A program made the position numbers and the translations under genes. Below are positions 10,883 to 19,977 of a DNA stretch of 33,293 bases, piece after piece. The stretch spans positions 1 to 33,293 of the forward strand of contig JACRLT010000044.1 of NCBI GenBank assembly GCA_016235185.1. The letters run 5' to 3'. The notes under the pieces are model-generated. The model worked only from the letters and a program-made list of their open reading frames with translations, ran no database searches and was not told the origin of the DNA. The number at the start of each line of letters is the position of its first letter. Within the stretch, counting starts at the first letter, position 1. The DNA comes from Candidatus Omnitrophota bacterium (lineage in GTDB: Bacteria > Omnitrophota > Gorgyraeia > Velamenicoccales > Velamenicoccaceae).

Positions 10883-12609
10883 TGAGCAAGGTTATCCTCC
10901 TAGGGAATCCTAACGTCGGAAAAAGTGTCATTTTTGCGCGCCTGACAGGTATCCAGGTTGTGACGAGCAATTATGCCGGTACGACTGTCGAGTACCGCAA
11001 AGGATATATGCTTGCCGGAGGCGAAAAGTTCGAAGTGATCGACCTGCCCGGGACTTACAGTCTTGAGCCGACCTCAAAAGCCGAAGAAGTTGCCTGTCAG
11101 TTTTTAAAAGAGTCCTGCCAGGAAGAAAAAAATTGTGTTGTCATCAATATCATCGATGCGACGAATTTAGAGCGCAACTTGCATCTTACCTTGGACTTGA
11201 TCAGCCGCGGTTATCAGGTACTTGTTGTTTTGAATATGTGCGATGAACTGGTCCACCACGGGATATCCATAGATGTCAAAAAGATGGAGGAGCTTTTAGG
11301 TGTTCCGGTAGTTTCTGCCTGCGCGGTAACGGGGCTGGGTATCAAGGTTTTGAAAGAAAGGCTCCAGGATGCAACAGCGAGCCAGGTGAAATTACGTTCC
11401 CACGAAGAGTTGTGGCAGGCCGTCGGCGCTCTTATCACCCAGGTCCAAAGCCTGACACATAGGCATCACACCTGGCGTGAGATGCTCGAAGACTTGTCTA
11501 TCAGGCCTTTTAGCGGCGTGCTGATGGGCCTTGGAGTGATTTATGCGACGTTTAAGATCGTGCGCTTTATCGCAGAGGGTCTCATCACATATGTCCTGGA
11601 TCCGGCCTTTAATAACCTTTATGCTCCGGTCTTGCAAAAATTAAGCGCGCTGATAGGCCAAGGGAATTTTTTCCACCATGTTTTGATAGGCGAGCTTTTC
11701 AACGGGAAAATAGATTTTAAAAATTCCATAGGGCTATTGACGACCGCGCCCTATGTAGAATTCAATATGGTCCTGCCGTATATTATTTCTTTTTACCTGG
11801 TGCTTGGGCTTTTGGAAGACATAGGGTACTTGCCGCGTTTTGCCCTTCTCTTGGATGCATTTATGCATAAAATAGGCCTGCATGGTTTTGCCATTATACC
11901 GGTGCTTTTGGGTTTTGGCTGTAATGTCCCGGGCATTCTGGCAACGCGGGTCTTGGAAAGCAAGCGAGAGAGGTTTATTTCATCTACGCTGATATCTATC
12001 GCTGTACCGTGCGCGGCACTTCAGGCAATGGTCATCAAATTGCTTGGGCCTTTTGGTTTTAGGCCTTTTCTCATTGTTGCCGCCTCTTTGTTTGCCAGCT
12101 GGGTGGCAATAGGCTATATTTTAAACAAGGTCTTGAAAGGTTATAGCCCGGAATTGGTCTTAGAGATCCCCCCATACCGCTGGCCGCCGCTGAATATCGT
12201 ATTTTCAAAGTTGTGGTTGAGGGTCAAGGAGTTCATCGTAGATGCTTTTCCGTTCGTTATCCTGGGCGTCTTGATCGTCAATCTTTTGCAATACGCGCAG
12301 GTATTCCATGCGGTCAGCAATGCCTTTGGGCCTTTGATGAAGACGATATTGGGGCTACCTAAGGAAGCCATATTTCCGCTTGTTATAGGGTTTTTGAGAA
12401 AAGATATAGCCGCAGGCCTGCTTATCCCTTTGAATATGACAGTCAAGCAATTGATAATTGCTTCTGTCTTTCTTTCAATGTCGTTTCCATGTATCGCGAC
12501 GTTCATTATTTTTTTAAAAGAGTTGGGCATAAAGTATCTTTTGGCAGCGACTGCGATCATGATCATGGCTACGATGTTTGTCGCAGGCATGCTTAATCTG
12601 ATACTATGA
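10882..12609 (+). CDS. feoB: FeoB, GTPase-linked ferrous iron transporter
   Basis: The 575-residue inner-membrane protein starts with a G domain: G1 GNPNVGKS (8-15), G3 DLPG (54-57), G4 NMCD (118-121). The membrane domain has two Gate regions and the FeoB signature GFGCNVPGILATR, with the cysteine at 347. At 575 residues it is shorter than E. coli FeoB (773), but short FeoBs are known and all core motifs are present. It imports Fe(II), fitting an anoxic lifestyle and the iron needs of the Fe-S proteins nearby. Its TGA overlaps the next gene as ATGA. Confidence 0.95.
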   Translation: MSKVILLGNPNVGKSVIFARLTGIQVVTSNYAGTTVEYRKGYMLAGGEKFEVIDLPGTYSLEPTSKAEEVACQFLKESCQEEKNCVVINIIDATNLERNLHLTLDLISRGYQVLVVLNMCDELVHHGISIDVKKMEELLGVPVVSACAVTGLGIKVLKERLQDATASQVKLRSHEELWQAVGALITQVQSLTHRHHTWREMLEDLSIRPFSGVLMGLGVIYATFKIVRFIAEGLITYVLDPAFNNLYAPVLQKLSALIGQGNFFHHVLIGELFNGKIDFKNSIGLLTTAPYVEFNMVLPYIISFYLVLGLLEDIGYLPRFALLLDAFMHKIGLHGFAIIPVLLGFGCNVPGILATRVLESKRERFISSTLISIAVPCAALQAMVIKLLGPFGFRPFLIVAASLFASWVAIGYILNKVLKGYSPELVLEIPPYRWPPLNIVFSKLWLRVKEFIVDAFPFVILGVLIVNLLQYAQVFHAVSNAFGPLMKTILGLPKEAIFPLVIGFLRKDIAAGLLIPLNMTVKQLIIASVFLSMSFPCIATFIIFLKELGIKYLLAATAIMIMATMFVAGMLNLIL

Positions 12610-13604
12610 TAAAAGCCATCTCGCTTATTTCCGGCGGGCTTGATTCGACCCTTGCGACAAAGGTCATAATGGACCAGGGGGTTGAAGTCATCGCCGCTAA
12701 TTTCATCTCTCCTTTTTGCCGATGCGACCACAAAGTCGGGTGCCGCCATGAAGCTAAATTCGTCTCCGATGAATTAAAGATCCCTTTAAAGATGGTCAAC
12801 ATCGCAAAGGATTTTTTGGATGTCTTAAAGTCTCCTAAGCACGGTTATGGCAGTAATATGAATCCCTGCATTGATTGCCGTATCCTTATGTTAAAAAAAG
12901 CCAAAGAGCTTATGGATGAATTGGGCGCATCTTTTTTGATAACCGGCGAGGTGCTTGGCCAGCGGCCTATGTCCCAGAGGAGGGATGCAATGCGTAGAAT
13001 AGAAAAGGATGCCGGAGTCTTAGGTTTGGTGCTTCGTCCTTTATCAGCAAAGTTGTTGGAGCCGACCATCCCCGAAGAAAAGGGTTGGGTTGACCGCCAA
13101 AAACTTCTTAGCATCTCCGGCCGCGGCCGCAGGCCCCAGATGAAGATGGCTGAAGATTACCACATAAAGGATTATCCGTGTCCTGCAGGCGGCTGTTTAT
13201 TGACAGACCCGGCTTTTTCAAAACGTATCAAAGATCTGATCGGGCACAATGAACTTACCATGGATGATGTTAAGCTTTTAAACCATGGCCGGCACTTTCG
13301 CATTGCAGATAGCGCAAAACTTATCGTCGGCCGCAACGAGCACGATAACGAGATGTTGCGCGGTTTAAGGAAAGAGGGCGATATATTTCTCACGCCTACG
13401 GAAGAGGAGCCTGGGGCGTCAGCTTTGGGCCGAGGCGAGGGGTTTGATGACACGCAGGCCAGGCTATTGGCAGCTAAGCTTGTATCAAGATATTTCGATT
13501 GCAAATGCGCCATAGCCAAAATCGTGGTATTATATAAAGGTAAGGAAGAGGTGGTTGAAGTCGCGCCTTTTAGCGAAGAAGAAACTAGGAAATACTTGGT
13601 CTAG
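12606..13604 (+). CDS. PP-loop ATPase, ThiI/MnmA-like tRNA thiolation protein
   Basis: The 332-residue protein has an N-terminal PP-loop SGGLDS (9-14), which binds ATP and adenylates a substrate, followed by cysteine motifs (CRCDHKVGCRHE; NPCIDCR with C88 and C91; DYPCPAGGCLLTDPAFS near 190-205). The C-terminus (LLNHGRHFRIADSAKLIVGRNEHDN) resembles the NFACT-R-type domain attached to ThiI-like proteins in anaerobes. The likely job is sulfur transfer to tRNA; the exact base is not predictable. No rhodanese domain is present, so the cysteines may carry sulfur or a metal cluster. It is coupled to feoB by ATGA. Confidence 0.8.
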   Translation: MIKAISLISGGLDSTLATKVIMDQGVEVIAANFISPFCRCDHKVGCRHEAKFVSDELKIPLKMVNIAKDFLDVLKSPKHGYGSNMNPCIDCRILMLKKAKELMDELGASFLITGEVLGQRPMSQRRDAMRRIEKDAGVLGLVLRPLSAKLLEPTIPEEKGWVDRQKLLSISGRGRRPQMKMAEDYHIKDYPCPAGGCLLTDPAFSKRIKDLIGHNELTMDDVKLLNHGRHFRIADSAKLIVGRNEHDNEMLRGLRKEGDIFLTPTEEEPGASALGRGEGFDDTQARLLAAKLVSRYFDCKCAIAKIVVLYKGKEEVVEVAPFSEEETRKYLV

Positions 13605-13623
13605 CTTAGGAGCTGTACTCTTT

Positions 13624-13824
13624 ATGTTCACGTCATGCCCCGGCAGGGAAAAAGACTTAAAGGTCCGCTATATCAAGTGTCCTTCGTGCGGCACAGAGAT
13701 AGAATTCTTTTCGGATGAGCCCAAGAGAAGGTGCCCCAAGTGCAAGAAGGATGCGGTCTATTCTGAAAAAGACTCTTGTATTTATTGGTGTAAAGCGGCT
13801 AAAGATTGCCTTATGCGCTTCTAA
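13624..13824 (+). CDS. Small zinc ribbon protein
   Basis: The 66-residue protein has a CPSC...CPKC pair (IKCPSCGTEIEFFSDEPKRRCPKCKK) and a third cysteine stretch SCIYWCKAAKDC. It resembles a family of tiny conserved proteins of anaerobes with no established role, as I recall it. The ATG at 13624 has AGGAG 11 nt upstream; longer in-frame starts would run into the preceding gene. Being next to the thiolation-like gene suggests a link, but that is only inference from position. Confidence 0.75.
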   Translation: MFTSCPGREKDLKVRYIKCPSCGTEIEFFSDEPKRRCPKCKKDAVYSEKDSCIYWCKAAKDCLMRF

Positions 13825-13828
13825 ATGA

Positions 13829-13915
13829 GGCCATAAGTTATGGAGCGATAGCAAACATAACTTATGGGGCCGAATTTACCCCGCGGTTAGTTTTGCTTTG
13901 CAAAACTGGCGGGGT
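13829..13915. other. Two consecutive strong hairpins between feo and cus regions
   Basis: Hairpin 1: ATAAGTTATG (13833-13842) pairs with CATAACTTAT (13856-13865) and is closed by GGCC on both sides. Hairpin 2: ACCCCGC (13878-13884) pairs with GCGGGGT (13909-13915), enclosing a second stem AGTTTTGC/GCAAAACT with a TTT loop. Neither has a following T-run. They may end the feo transcript, act in the leader of the copper operon, or be a dispersed repeat. Confidence 0.6.
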
Positions 13916-13974
13916 CATAAAATAACTCTTAGCGGGGAGAAAAATAAGAGATAGCATTAGTCAGAGGTGTTTGC

Positions 13975-15252
13975 ATGATAAAGCGATTCTTTCCATTCCT
14001 CCTGTTTTTTATTTTAGCGCAGCCGCTTTTTGGTGAAGAGGTTACGCTTGAATCCCTCCTTGATAAGGCCATCCAAAACAATCCTCAAGTTATTGCCGCT
14101 AAAGAAAGATATGAGGCTTCTCGTGCCAGGATACCTCAGGCAAGCAGTTTGGATGATCCGCGTTTTGAATTTAAGTACGATAAGATGACTGCCAGCATGG
14201 ATGCGGTGATGGAGGGCAAGACCGCTCCTATGCGTGTTTATAGCTGGTCTCAAGAGGTACCCTTTCCTACCAAACTATTGTTTCGCGCCCAGATAGCCGC
14301 AAAAGAATCCCAGATGATGTATGCCGAGTATCAGGAAAAAGAAAAAGAGATCGTTTCCATGGTTAAATCCCTGTATGCGCAGCTCGCTTTTATTTATAAG
14401 TCCATAGAGATCATTGGAGAGAACAAAATACTTTTGGATCAGTTGTCAAAGACAACAGCACAAAGGTATTCCGTTGGAAAGGAAAGCCAGCAGGATGTTT
14501 TAAAAGCCCAGGTGGAAATCGCAAAGATGGATAATGAGCTGGTCATGCTTGAGCAAAGGCGCCAGGTTATCCAGGCAAAGATCAATATCCTGCTTGATCA
14601 AGACCCGAGTTTAGAATTAGGCGAATTTAAGCTGCCGGAGTCTTCATATTTTAAGCTTTCCCTGCCTGAATTGAACAAGCTTGTCATAGCCAACAGGCAG
14701 GAACTCAAGGGTTTTCGTCTGGCTGTAGAGCGCGCCTACAAGACGGTAAGCTTGGCCAAACAGGAATACCTGCCTGATTTTATGATCAAGTACGAGCGTA
14801 TGGAGCGCGATAGCCGCTTAACGGATTGGGCAGGAATGGTGGGCGTGACCCTGCCTTTGTGGTTCTGGCAGAAACAGGATTTTAATGTCAAAGAAATGAA
14901 GCATGAGGCGCTCGCCATGAAGGCGCTGTATAAGGATAAGGAGAATGAAGTTTTACTTGAGGTCAAAGAATATTTTTCCGAAGTCCTGGCGCATCAAAAA
15001 TTGATAGAACTTTATAAGACGGCTTATCTGCCTCAAGCAGAGCAGGCGCTGAAGTCGTCAATGACAGGTTACGAGGCAGATCAGGTGGATTTTTTGAATC
15101 TCTTGGACAGCCAGAGAATGCTTTTGGAATTTAAACTTGATTCCTATAAGGCGGTCATCGATTTTGAGGTAGCGCTGGCGGGGCTTGAGCGTAGTGTAGG
15201 GACAGATCTTCGGCCGGAGGCGGATACGCCTGCAGTGGAGAATAGGAGTTGA
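13975..15252 (+). CDS. Outer-membrane efflux channel, TolC/CusC-like
   Basis: The 425-residue protein has a signal peptide (MIKRFFPFLLFFILAQPLFG) and two outer-membrane efflux repeats rich in coiled coil (EVTLESLLDKAIQNNPQVIAAKERYEASRARIPQA; later QRMLLEFKLDSYKAVIDFEVALAGLERSVG). It would form the trimeric outer-membrane exit duct for the CusBA-like pump encoded next, so the cell has an outer membrane. The ATG follows AGAGGTG. It ends 4 nt before the cusB-like gene. Confidence 0.88.
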   Translation: MIKRFFPFLLFFILAQPLFGEEVTLESLLDKAIQNNPQVIAAKERYEASRARIPQASSLDDPRFEFKYDKMTASMDAVMEGKTAPMRVYSWSQEVPFPTKLLFRAQIAAKESQMMYAEYQEKEKEIVSMVKSLYAQLAFIYKSIEIIGENKILLDQLSKTTAQRYSVGKESQQDVLKAQVEIAKMDNELVMLEQRRQVIQAKINILLDQDPSLELGEFKLPESSYFKLSLPELNKLVIANRQELKGFRLAVERAYKTVSLAKQEYLPDFMIKYERMERDSRLTDWAGMVGVTLPLWFWQKQDFNVKEMKHEALAMKALYKDKENEVLLEVKEYFSEVLAHQKLIELYKTAYLPQAEQALKSSMTGYEADQVDFLNLLDSQRMLLEFKLDSYKAVIDFEVALAGLERSVGTDLRPEADTPAVENRS

Positions 15253-15256
15253 AAAG

Positions 15257-16684
15257 ATGAAAAAAAATATACACATTGTGATTTTAATAGCCGCTGTTAT
15301 TGCGATGGCTCTGTTTTTGATCCTTACCTTTGCGCATAAGGCTGGAAATGGCAACGCAGTTGTCAAACAAACAGAAGCGCAAGAACAGGAAACGAGCGTT
15401 AATCGAGAACAAGAGGCTTATTATGGTTGCGGAATTGAAGAAGAAGGCCATTGTCCGCATTGTGACCAGGGGATTAAAGATGCTGCCTGCATCTGCGGTG
15501 GGCATTCTTTTATGGAAAAAGGAGAGGCGTTAAAAAATTGCCCGATTTGTAAGAAACCCCTGAAGAAAATTATTTCCAAGGATTTGCCGAAGGAAGTAAA
15601 GACCGCTAAAGCCGCTCCAAAAGTCCTTTACTACAGAAACCCCATGAGCCCGGAGATCACTTCACCTACTCCGATGAAAGATACAATGGGGATGGATTAT
15701 ATCCCTGTTTATGAAGAGGGTCAGGTGTCGGTTGGAGAGGCGGCGCAAGAAGGCCAAGCGGTCAGCCGCGTGCATCTGACAAAAGATCAGGCAGTTCTAT
15801 CCGGCGTGGTTTCAGAAGCTGTTTCCAAGTTGAAATTATCCAAAGAGATACGTACTGTCGGGAGGATTGCTTTTGATCCCGGATTGACAGTGGCGCAAGA
15901 AGAGTTTTTAACAGCTCTTGAAACAAGGCAAAAAGTCAGCATGAGCCCGGATCCTGATGTTATCTTAAGGGCGCAGGACCTGGTGGATAAGTCAAAGATA
16001 CGCTTGCGGCTTTTAGGTATGGGCGATGAGGAGATAGCGCAATTGGAAAAAGATAAAACCGCGCAGATTGGCCTGGTTTTACCCGAAGATAAAGCATGGG
16101 TCTATGCTGATGTCTATGAATACGATCTTGGCTGGGTCAAGCAAGGACAGGCCGCGGAGGTGGCAGTCACCGCTTATCCTGGAGAGGTGTTCGGCGGGGT
16201 CATCAAGTCCATAAGCCCTGTGCTTGAGCCAAAGACACGCACAGCAAGAGTTCGATTGGAAATAGACAATCCCCAGCGGAAGTTAAAACCAGAGATGTAT
16301 GTAGATGTCGTCATAAAAGCGGTTTATAAGGATCAGTCGGGAAATGAAGATGTTTTGGCTGTGCCGCGCGATGCTGTGCTTGATACGGGATTGCGCAAAA
16401 TAGTCTATGTTGATATTGGAGACGGGACTTTTTTGGGCAAAGAGATCAAGACAGGTCCAGAGGCTTCGGCTTCGATAAATGGCCAAAAATTTACTTTTTA
16501 TCCTGTTCTAAGCGGGCTTGAAGGTAATGAAAAAGTTGTCACAAAAGGAAACTTTTTGATCGATTCCCAGAGTCAGCTTACAGGCGGTATGTCGGTCTTG
16601 TGGGGTGGAGCGCAGGAGATCAAAACAGAAGAGCAAACCGCTTCGCAGGGAGCCGCACCTGTCGCTACACAGCACCAGCATTAA
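15257..16684 (+). CDS. cusB: CusB-like periplasmic adaptor with extra cysteine-rich domain
   Basis: The 475-residue adaptor has an N-terminal membrane anchor (about 5-26). Next comes an unusual cysteine-rich segment (C58, C66-x2-C69, C78, C80, C95-x2-C98, zinc-ribbon-like), then a heavy-metal-binding domain (YYRNPMSPEITSPTPMKDTMGMDYIPVYE, about 125-152), and a barrel-sandwich/beta-barrel adaptor body. In Cu/Ag pumps the adaptor loads metal and joins CusA to the outer channel. The C-terminus ends in a histidine-containing tail (QHQH). The cysteine-rich part between anchor and metal-binding domain is not standard for E. coli CusB. Confidence 0.88.
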   Translation: MKKNIHIVILIAAVIAMALFLILTFAHKAGNGNAVVKQTEAQEQETSVNREQEAYYGCGIEEEGHCPHCDQGIKDAACICGGHSFMEKGEALKNCPICKKPLKKIISKDLPKEVKTAKAAPKVLYYRNPMSPEITSPTPMKDTMGMDYIPVYEEGQVSVGEAAQEGQAVSRVHLTKDQAVLSGVVSEAVSKLKLSKEIRTVGRIAFDPGLTVAQEEFLTALETRQKVSMSPDPDVILRAQDLVDKSKIRLRLLGMGDEEIAQLEKDKTAQIGLVLPEDKAWVYADVYEYDLGWVKQGQAAEVAVTAYPGEVFGGVIKSISPVLEPKTRTARVRLEIDNPQRKLKPEMYVDVVIKAVYKDQSGNEDVLAVPRDAVLDTGLRKIVYVDIGDGTFLGKEIKTGPEASASINGQKFTFYPVLSGLEGNEKVVTKGNFLIDSQSQLTGGMSVLWGGAQEIKTEEQTASQGAAPVATQHQH

Positions 16685-16703
16685 ATTACGCTTCGCATAA
16701 AAT

Positions 16704-19700
16704 ATGATCAACAGGTTAATTTCCTATTGTTTAAAGACGCCATTCGTCGTATTTGTCATATACGGCGCTTTCATTTTTTGGGGCGCCTGGGCTGTATCCA
16801 ATATACCAATAGATGCCATCCCTGATATCGGAGAAAAACAGGTCGTTGTTTACACCGATTGGCCCGGCCGTTCGGCACAGGACGTAGAGGACCAGGTAAC
16901 ATATCCTTTATCCGTCACACTGCAGGGCGTTCCCGGAGTTAAAACCATCCGCGCTTCTTCTGCTTTTGGATTTTCCGAAGTCTATCTAATATTCGAAGAT
17001 AAGATCGATTATTACTTTGCGCGTTCCCGCGTTCTTGAGCGTCTGAATATCGCTGCGACAAAATTGCCTCCGAATGTTTCGCCTGTCCTGGGCCCAGATG
17101 CCACAGGGTTGGGCCAGGTGTATTGGTATACAGTTGAGGGGCAAGGGCAAACTCTTGAGGAATTAAGGAGTTTGCAAGACTGGTTTATCCGCTATCAACT
17201 TAATTCAGTCAAAGGCGTTTCGGAGGTTGCGACCGTAGGAGGATTTGTCAAACAATACCAGATCGACGTTGACCCTAACAAGATGCTTAGTTATAACGTC
17301 CAACTGGAAGACGTATTGCGCTCCGTTAAAGATTCTAATATTGATGTGGGCGCCAAGGTAATTGAAAACAGCGGCATGGAATTCATCGTGCGCGGCCTTG
17401 GGTTTATAAAAAACACCGATGACATAGAAAAGATCGTGGTAGGCGAAAATAACGGCGTGCCTATATACGTGAAAAATATCGCGACAGTCCGGTTGGGGCC
17501 GGAATTCCGCAGGGGGGCGCTGGATAAAGAGGGAAGCCAAGCTGTCGGCGGCGTGGTTGTCATGCGTTACGGCGAGAACGCCATGCAGACCATCCATCGC
17601 GTAAAAGTTAAGATAAAAGAAATAGAAAAGGGCCTGCCGCAGGGCGTAAAAATAATTCCTTTCTATGACCGCACTGAATTGATCCATCGAACCATAGGTA
17701 CATTAAAAGAAGCGCTTATTTTAGAGATCATTATCACAATGGCCGTGGTTGTGCCTTTCCTGGCGCACATTTTTGCCGGCATCATCATTTGTCTGGCCCT
17801 GCCTTTTTCAGTTCTCTTGGCGTTTATTGCCATGTATTACTTGGGTATTGATTCGAATATCATGTCTCTCTCCGGTATTGCCATAGCCATAGGTGCCCTG
17901 GTGGATATGGGTATCGTTATGACGGAGAATTCCTATCGTCGCTTGATTCTCGAAAAGGACAACATTGATGCCGGAAAAAAGACAAGGCTCGACGTTGTTT
18001 ATGGCGCAGCCTCCGAGGTAGGTTCCGCTGTTATGACCGCTATTTTGACTACTGTTGTGTCATTCTTGCCTGTTTTTGCCTTAGAAGCCCAAGAAGGGAA
18101 GCTTTTTCATCCTTTGGCATGGACAAAGACTTTGGTTCTTTTGGCCTCTGTAGTTATCGCTTTGACGCTGACGCCCGTATTGTGTCTTTACGCGCTTAAG
18201 GGGAAGTTGCGCGCGCCAGAAGAAAATCCATTGGTCAGAAAACTGCAAGCCCGGTATGAGAAGATCCTGCGCTGGGTGCTTGATAACCGAGCTAGATTTT
18301 TGCTCATGCCCTGGATAGCATTTATTGGCTGTCTTCCTTTTGTAATCCCAAAAGGCGTTATTTCTTTTGTGGTATTTTTAGTTATTGCTGTGGGTTCCCT
18401 GATATTTATCTTGCCCAAAAAAGCAAAGTCATTGTTAGGCAGCATAATTATTTTGATGTTCATGAGTGTTTGGTTTTTTGCCATGCCTAGGATAGGCAGG
18501 GAATTCATGCCGCCTTTTGACGAAGGTTCTATTTTATTTATGCCTGTTATGCGACCAGCTGTTTCATTGACAGAGGCCTTTAGGGTCGTACAGATCCAAG
18601 ATAAGATCATTAAGTCATTTCCCGAGGTGGAAATGGTTGTAGGCAAAGTCGGCCGCGCGGAATCAGCCACAGACCCTGCGCCTGTGGAGATGTTTGAGAC
18701 AATTATTACTTTAAAGCCGAAAAAACTTTGGCGTCGCGGCATGACTAAGGACAAACTCATCCAGGAGATGAATGTTGCGTTACAGATCCCGGGAGTCTCC
18801 AATATATGGACACAGCCAATAATCAACCGCATCGATATGTTGGCAACTGGCATCAGGACTTCCGTCGGTGTAAAGGTATTCGGTCCTGACTTGAAAAAAA
18901 TAGAGGAGATCGCAGGACAGGTCGAGGGTATTGTACGTACTGTGCCCGGCGCAGTTGACCTGTATTCGGAGAAAATAGTAGGGAAGCCTTATATAGAATT
19001 CAGCATAAAACGTGACCAGATAGCGCGTTATGGGCTGACTATGAGGCAGGTCCAGAATGTAATTGAAATGGGTATCGGCGGAGAGAACATAACAACTACC
19101 GTGGAAGGCAGGGAGCGCTATCCTGTGCGCGTTCGTTATTTAAGGGAGCTGCGCGATAACCCGGAGGCCTTAAAGAGGGTTTTTGTCCCTACATCTTCAG
19201 GGGCCCAGATCCCGATATCCCAGGTTGCTGATATTTATTTTGTAACAGGTCCGGCCATGATCAATTCCGAGAATGGGTTGTTGCGTGCCTATGTGCTTAT
19301 GAATGTCCGTGGCCGGGATATGGTAGGTTTTGTTGAAGAGGCATCCAAACTCGTCAGCCAAAAATTAAAACTTCCTAAAGGTTATTTTATTCAGTGGTCA
19401 GGCCAGTTTGAAAATCAGGCCCGTTCCACAAAGAAGATATTCCTTTTATTACCCATAAGCCTTTTGATAAACTTTTTGATCATTTATATGAATTTCCGTT
19501 CTATCCCGAAGAGTATCTTTATTTTTACAGCTATACCGGTTACGTTGTCCGGAGGCGTCTGGCTATTGGCTGCCTACAATATGCTAAAAGGTTTTAATTT
19601 TTCTGTTGCGGTATGGGTAGGGTTTATCGCCCTTTTCGGCGTGGCAGTGGATGACGGTGTGTTGATGACGACCTATCTCGACGACGTATTCAGGGAAAGA

Positions 19701-19976
19701 GGGGATAAGATCAAAACCAGGAAAGACGTTATAGAGGCAACTGTATATGCGGGTTTAGGCAGGATACGGCCGGCTTTTCTGACGACTATAACTACTATCG
19801 TTGCACTCGTGCCGATCATGTTCTTAAAAGGTACCGGTTCCGAGATCATGCAGCCCATGGCAATACCTTCCATAGGCGGCATGACTATTGAGATGATAAC
19901 TTGGTTCATCGTGCCGTGCCTGTATTCGTGGAGAGAAGAGAGAAGGCTGAAGGTTTTAGATCGCGAGGAAAATTAA
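16704..19976 (+). CDS. cusA: CusA-like Cu(I)/Ag(I) RND efflux pump
   Basis: This 1090-residue inner-membrane pump has the heavy-metal-RND start (PIDAIPDIGEKQVVVYTDWPGRSAQDVEDQVTYPL). The three methionines known to bind Cu(I)/Ag(I) in E. coli CusA (M573, M623, M672) are matched by M613, M663 and M712 with identical spacing of 50 and 49. D401 sits at the proton-relay position (E. coli D405). About 44 extra residues between these regions form extra hydrophobic segments (WIAFIGCLPFVIP...FVVFLVIAVGSLIFILP). No ribosome site is seen before the ATG, 19 nt after the cusB stop, so translation may be coupled. Confidence 0.94.
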   Translation: MINRLISYCLKTPFVVFVIYGAFIFWGAWAVSNIPIDAIPDIGEKQVVVYTDWPGRSAQDVEDQVTYPLSVTLQGVPGVKTIRASSAFGFSEVYLIFEDKIDYYFARSRVLERLNIAATKLPPNVSPVLGPDATGLGQVYWYTVEGQGQTLEELRSLQDWFIRYQLNSVKGVSEVATVGGFVKQYQIDVDPNKMLSYNVQLEDVLRSVKDSNIDVGAKVIENSGMEFIVRGLGFIKNTDDIEKIVVGENNGVPIYVKNIATVRLGPEFRRGALDKEGSQAVGGVVVMRYGENAMQTIHRVKVKIKEIEKGLPQGVKIIPFYDRTELIHRTIGTLKEALILEIIITMAVVVPFLAHIFAGIIICLALPFSVLLAFIAMYYLGIDSNIMSLSGIAIAIGALVDMGIVMTENSYRRLILEKDNIDAGKKTRLDVVYGAASEVGSAVMTAILTTVVSFLPVFALEAQEGKLFHPLAWTKTLVLLASVVIALTLTPVLCLYALKGKLRAPEENPLVRKLQARYEKILRWVLDNRARFLLMPWIAFIGCLPFVIPKGVISFVVFLVIAVGSLIFILPKKAKSLLGSIIILMFMSVWFFAMPRIGREFMPPFDEGSILFMPVMRPAVSLTEAFRVVQIQDKIIKSFPEVEMVVGKVGRAESATDPAPVEMFETIITLKPKKLWRRGMTKDKLIQEMNVALQIPGVSNIWTQPIINRIDMLATGIRTSVGVKVFGPDLKKIEEIAGQVEGIVRTVPGAVDLYSEKIVGKPYIEFSIKRDQIARYGLTMRQVQNVIEMGIGGENITTTVEGRERYPVRVRYLRELRDNPEALKRVFVPTSSGAQIPISQVADIYFVTGPAMINSENGLLRAYVLMNVRGRDMVGFVEEASKLVSQKLKLPKGYFIQWSGQFENQARSTKKIFLLLPISLLINFLIIYMNFRSIPKSIFIFTAIPVTLSGGVWLLAAYNMLKGFNFSVAVWVGFIALFGVAVDDGVLMTTYLDDVFRERGDKIKTRKDVIEATVYAGLGRIRPAFLTTITTIVALVPIMFLKGTGSEIMQPMAIPSIGGMTIEMITWFIVPCLYSWREERRLKVLDREEN

Positions 19977-19977
19977 T

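Noticed and set aside
12141-12749. 202-codon minus-strand frame
   Set aside because: It overlaps the conserved ends of feoB and the start of the PP-loop gene; no recognisable motif.
13555-13623. Longer start for the small zinc ribbon protein
   Set aside because: It overlaps the PP-loop gene and adds no family-like sequence; AGGAG supports the ATG at 13624.
13893-13923. MerR-type promoter (19-bp spacer) for the copper operon
   Set aside because: The putative -35 is part of a hairpin arm and the match is weak; no MerR-family gene is in the window.
18188-18853. 221-codon minus-strand frame
   Set aside because: It lies wholly within cusA in the opposite strand; the plus-strand frame carries conserved pump motifs.
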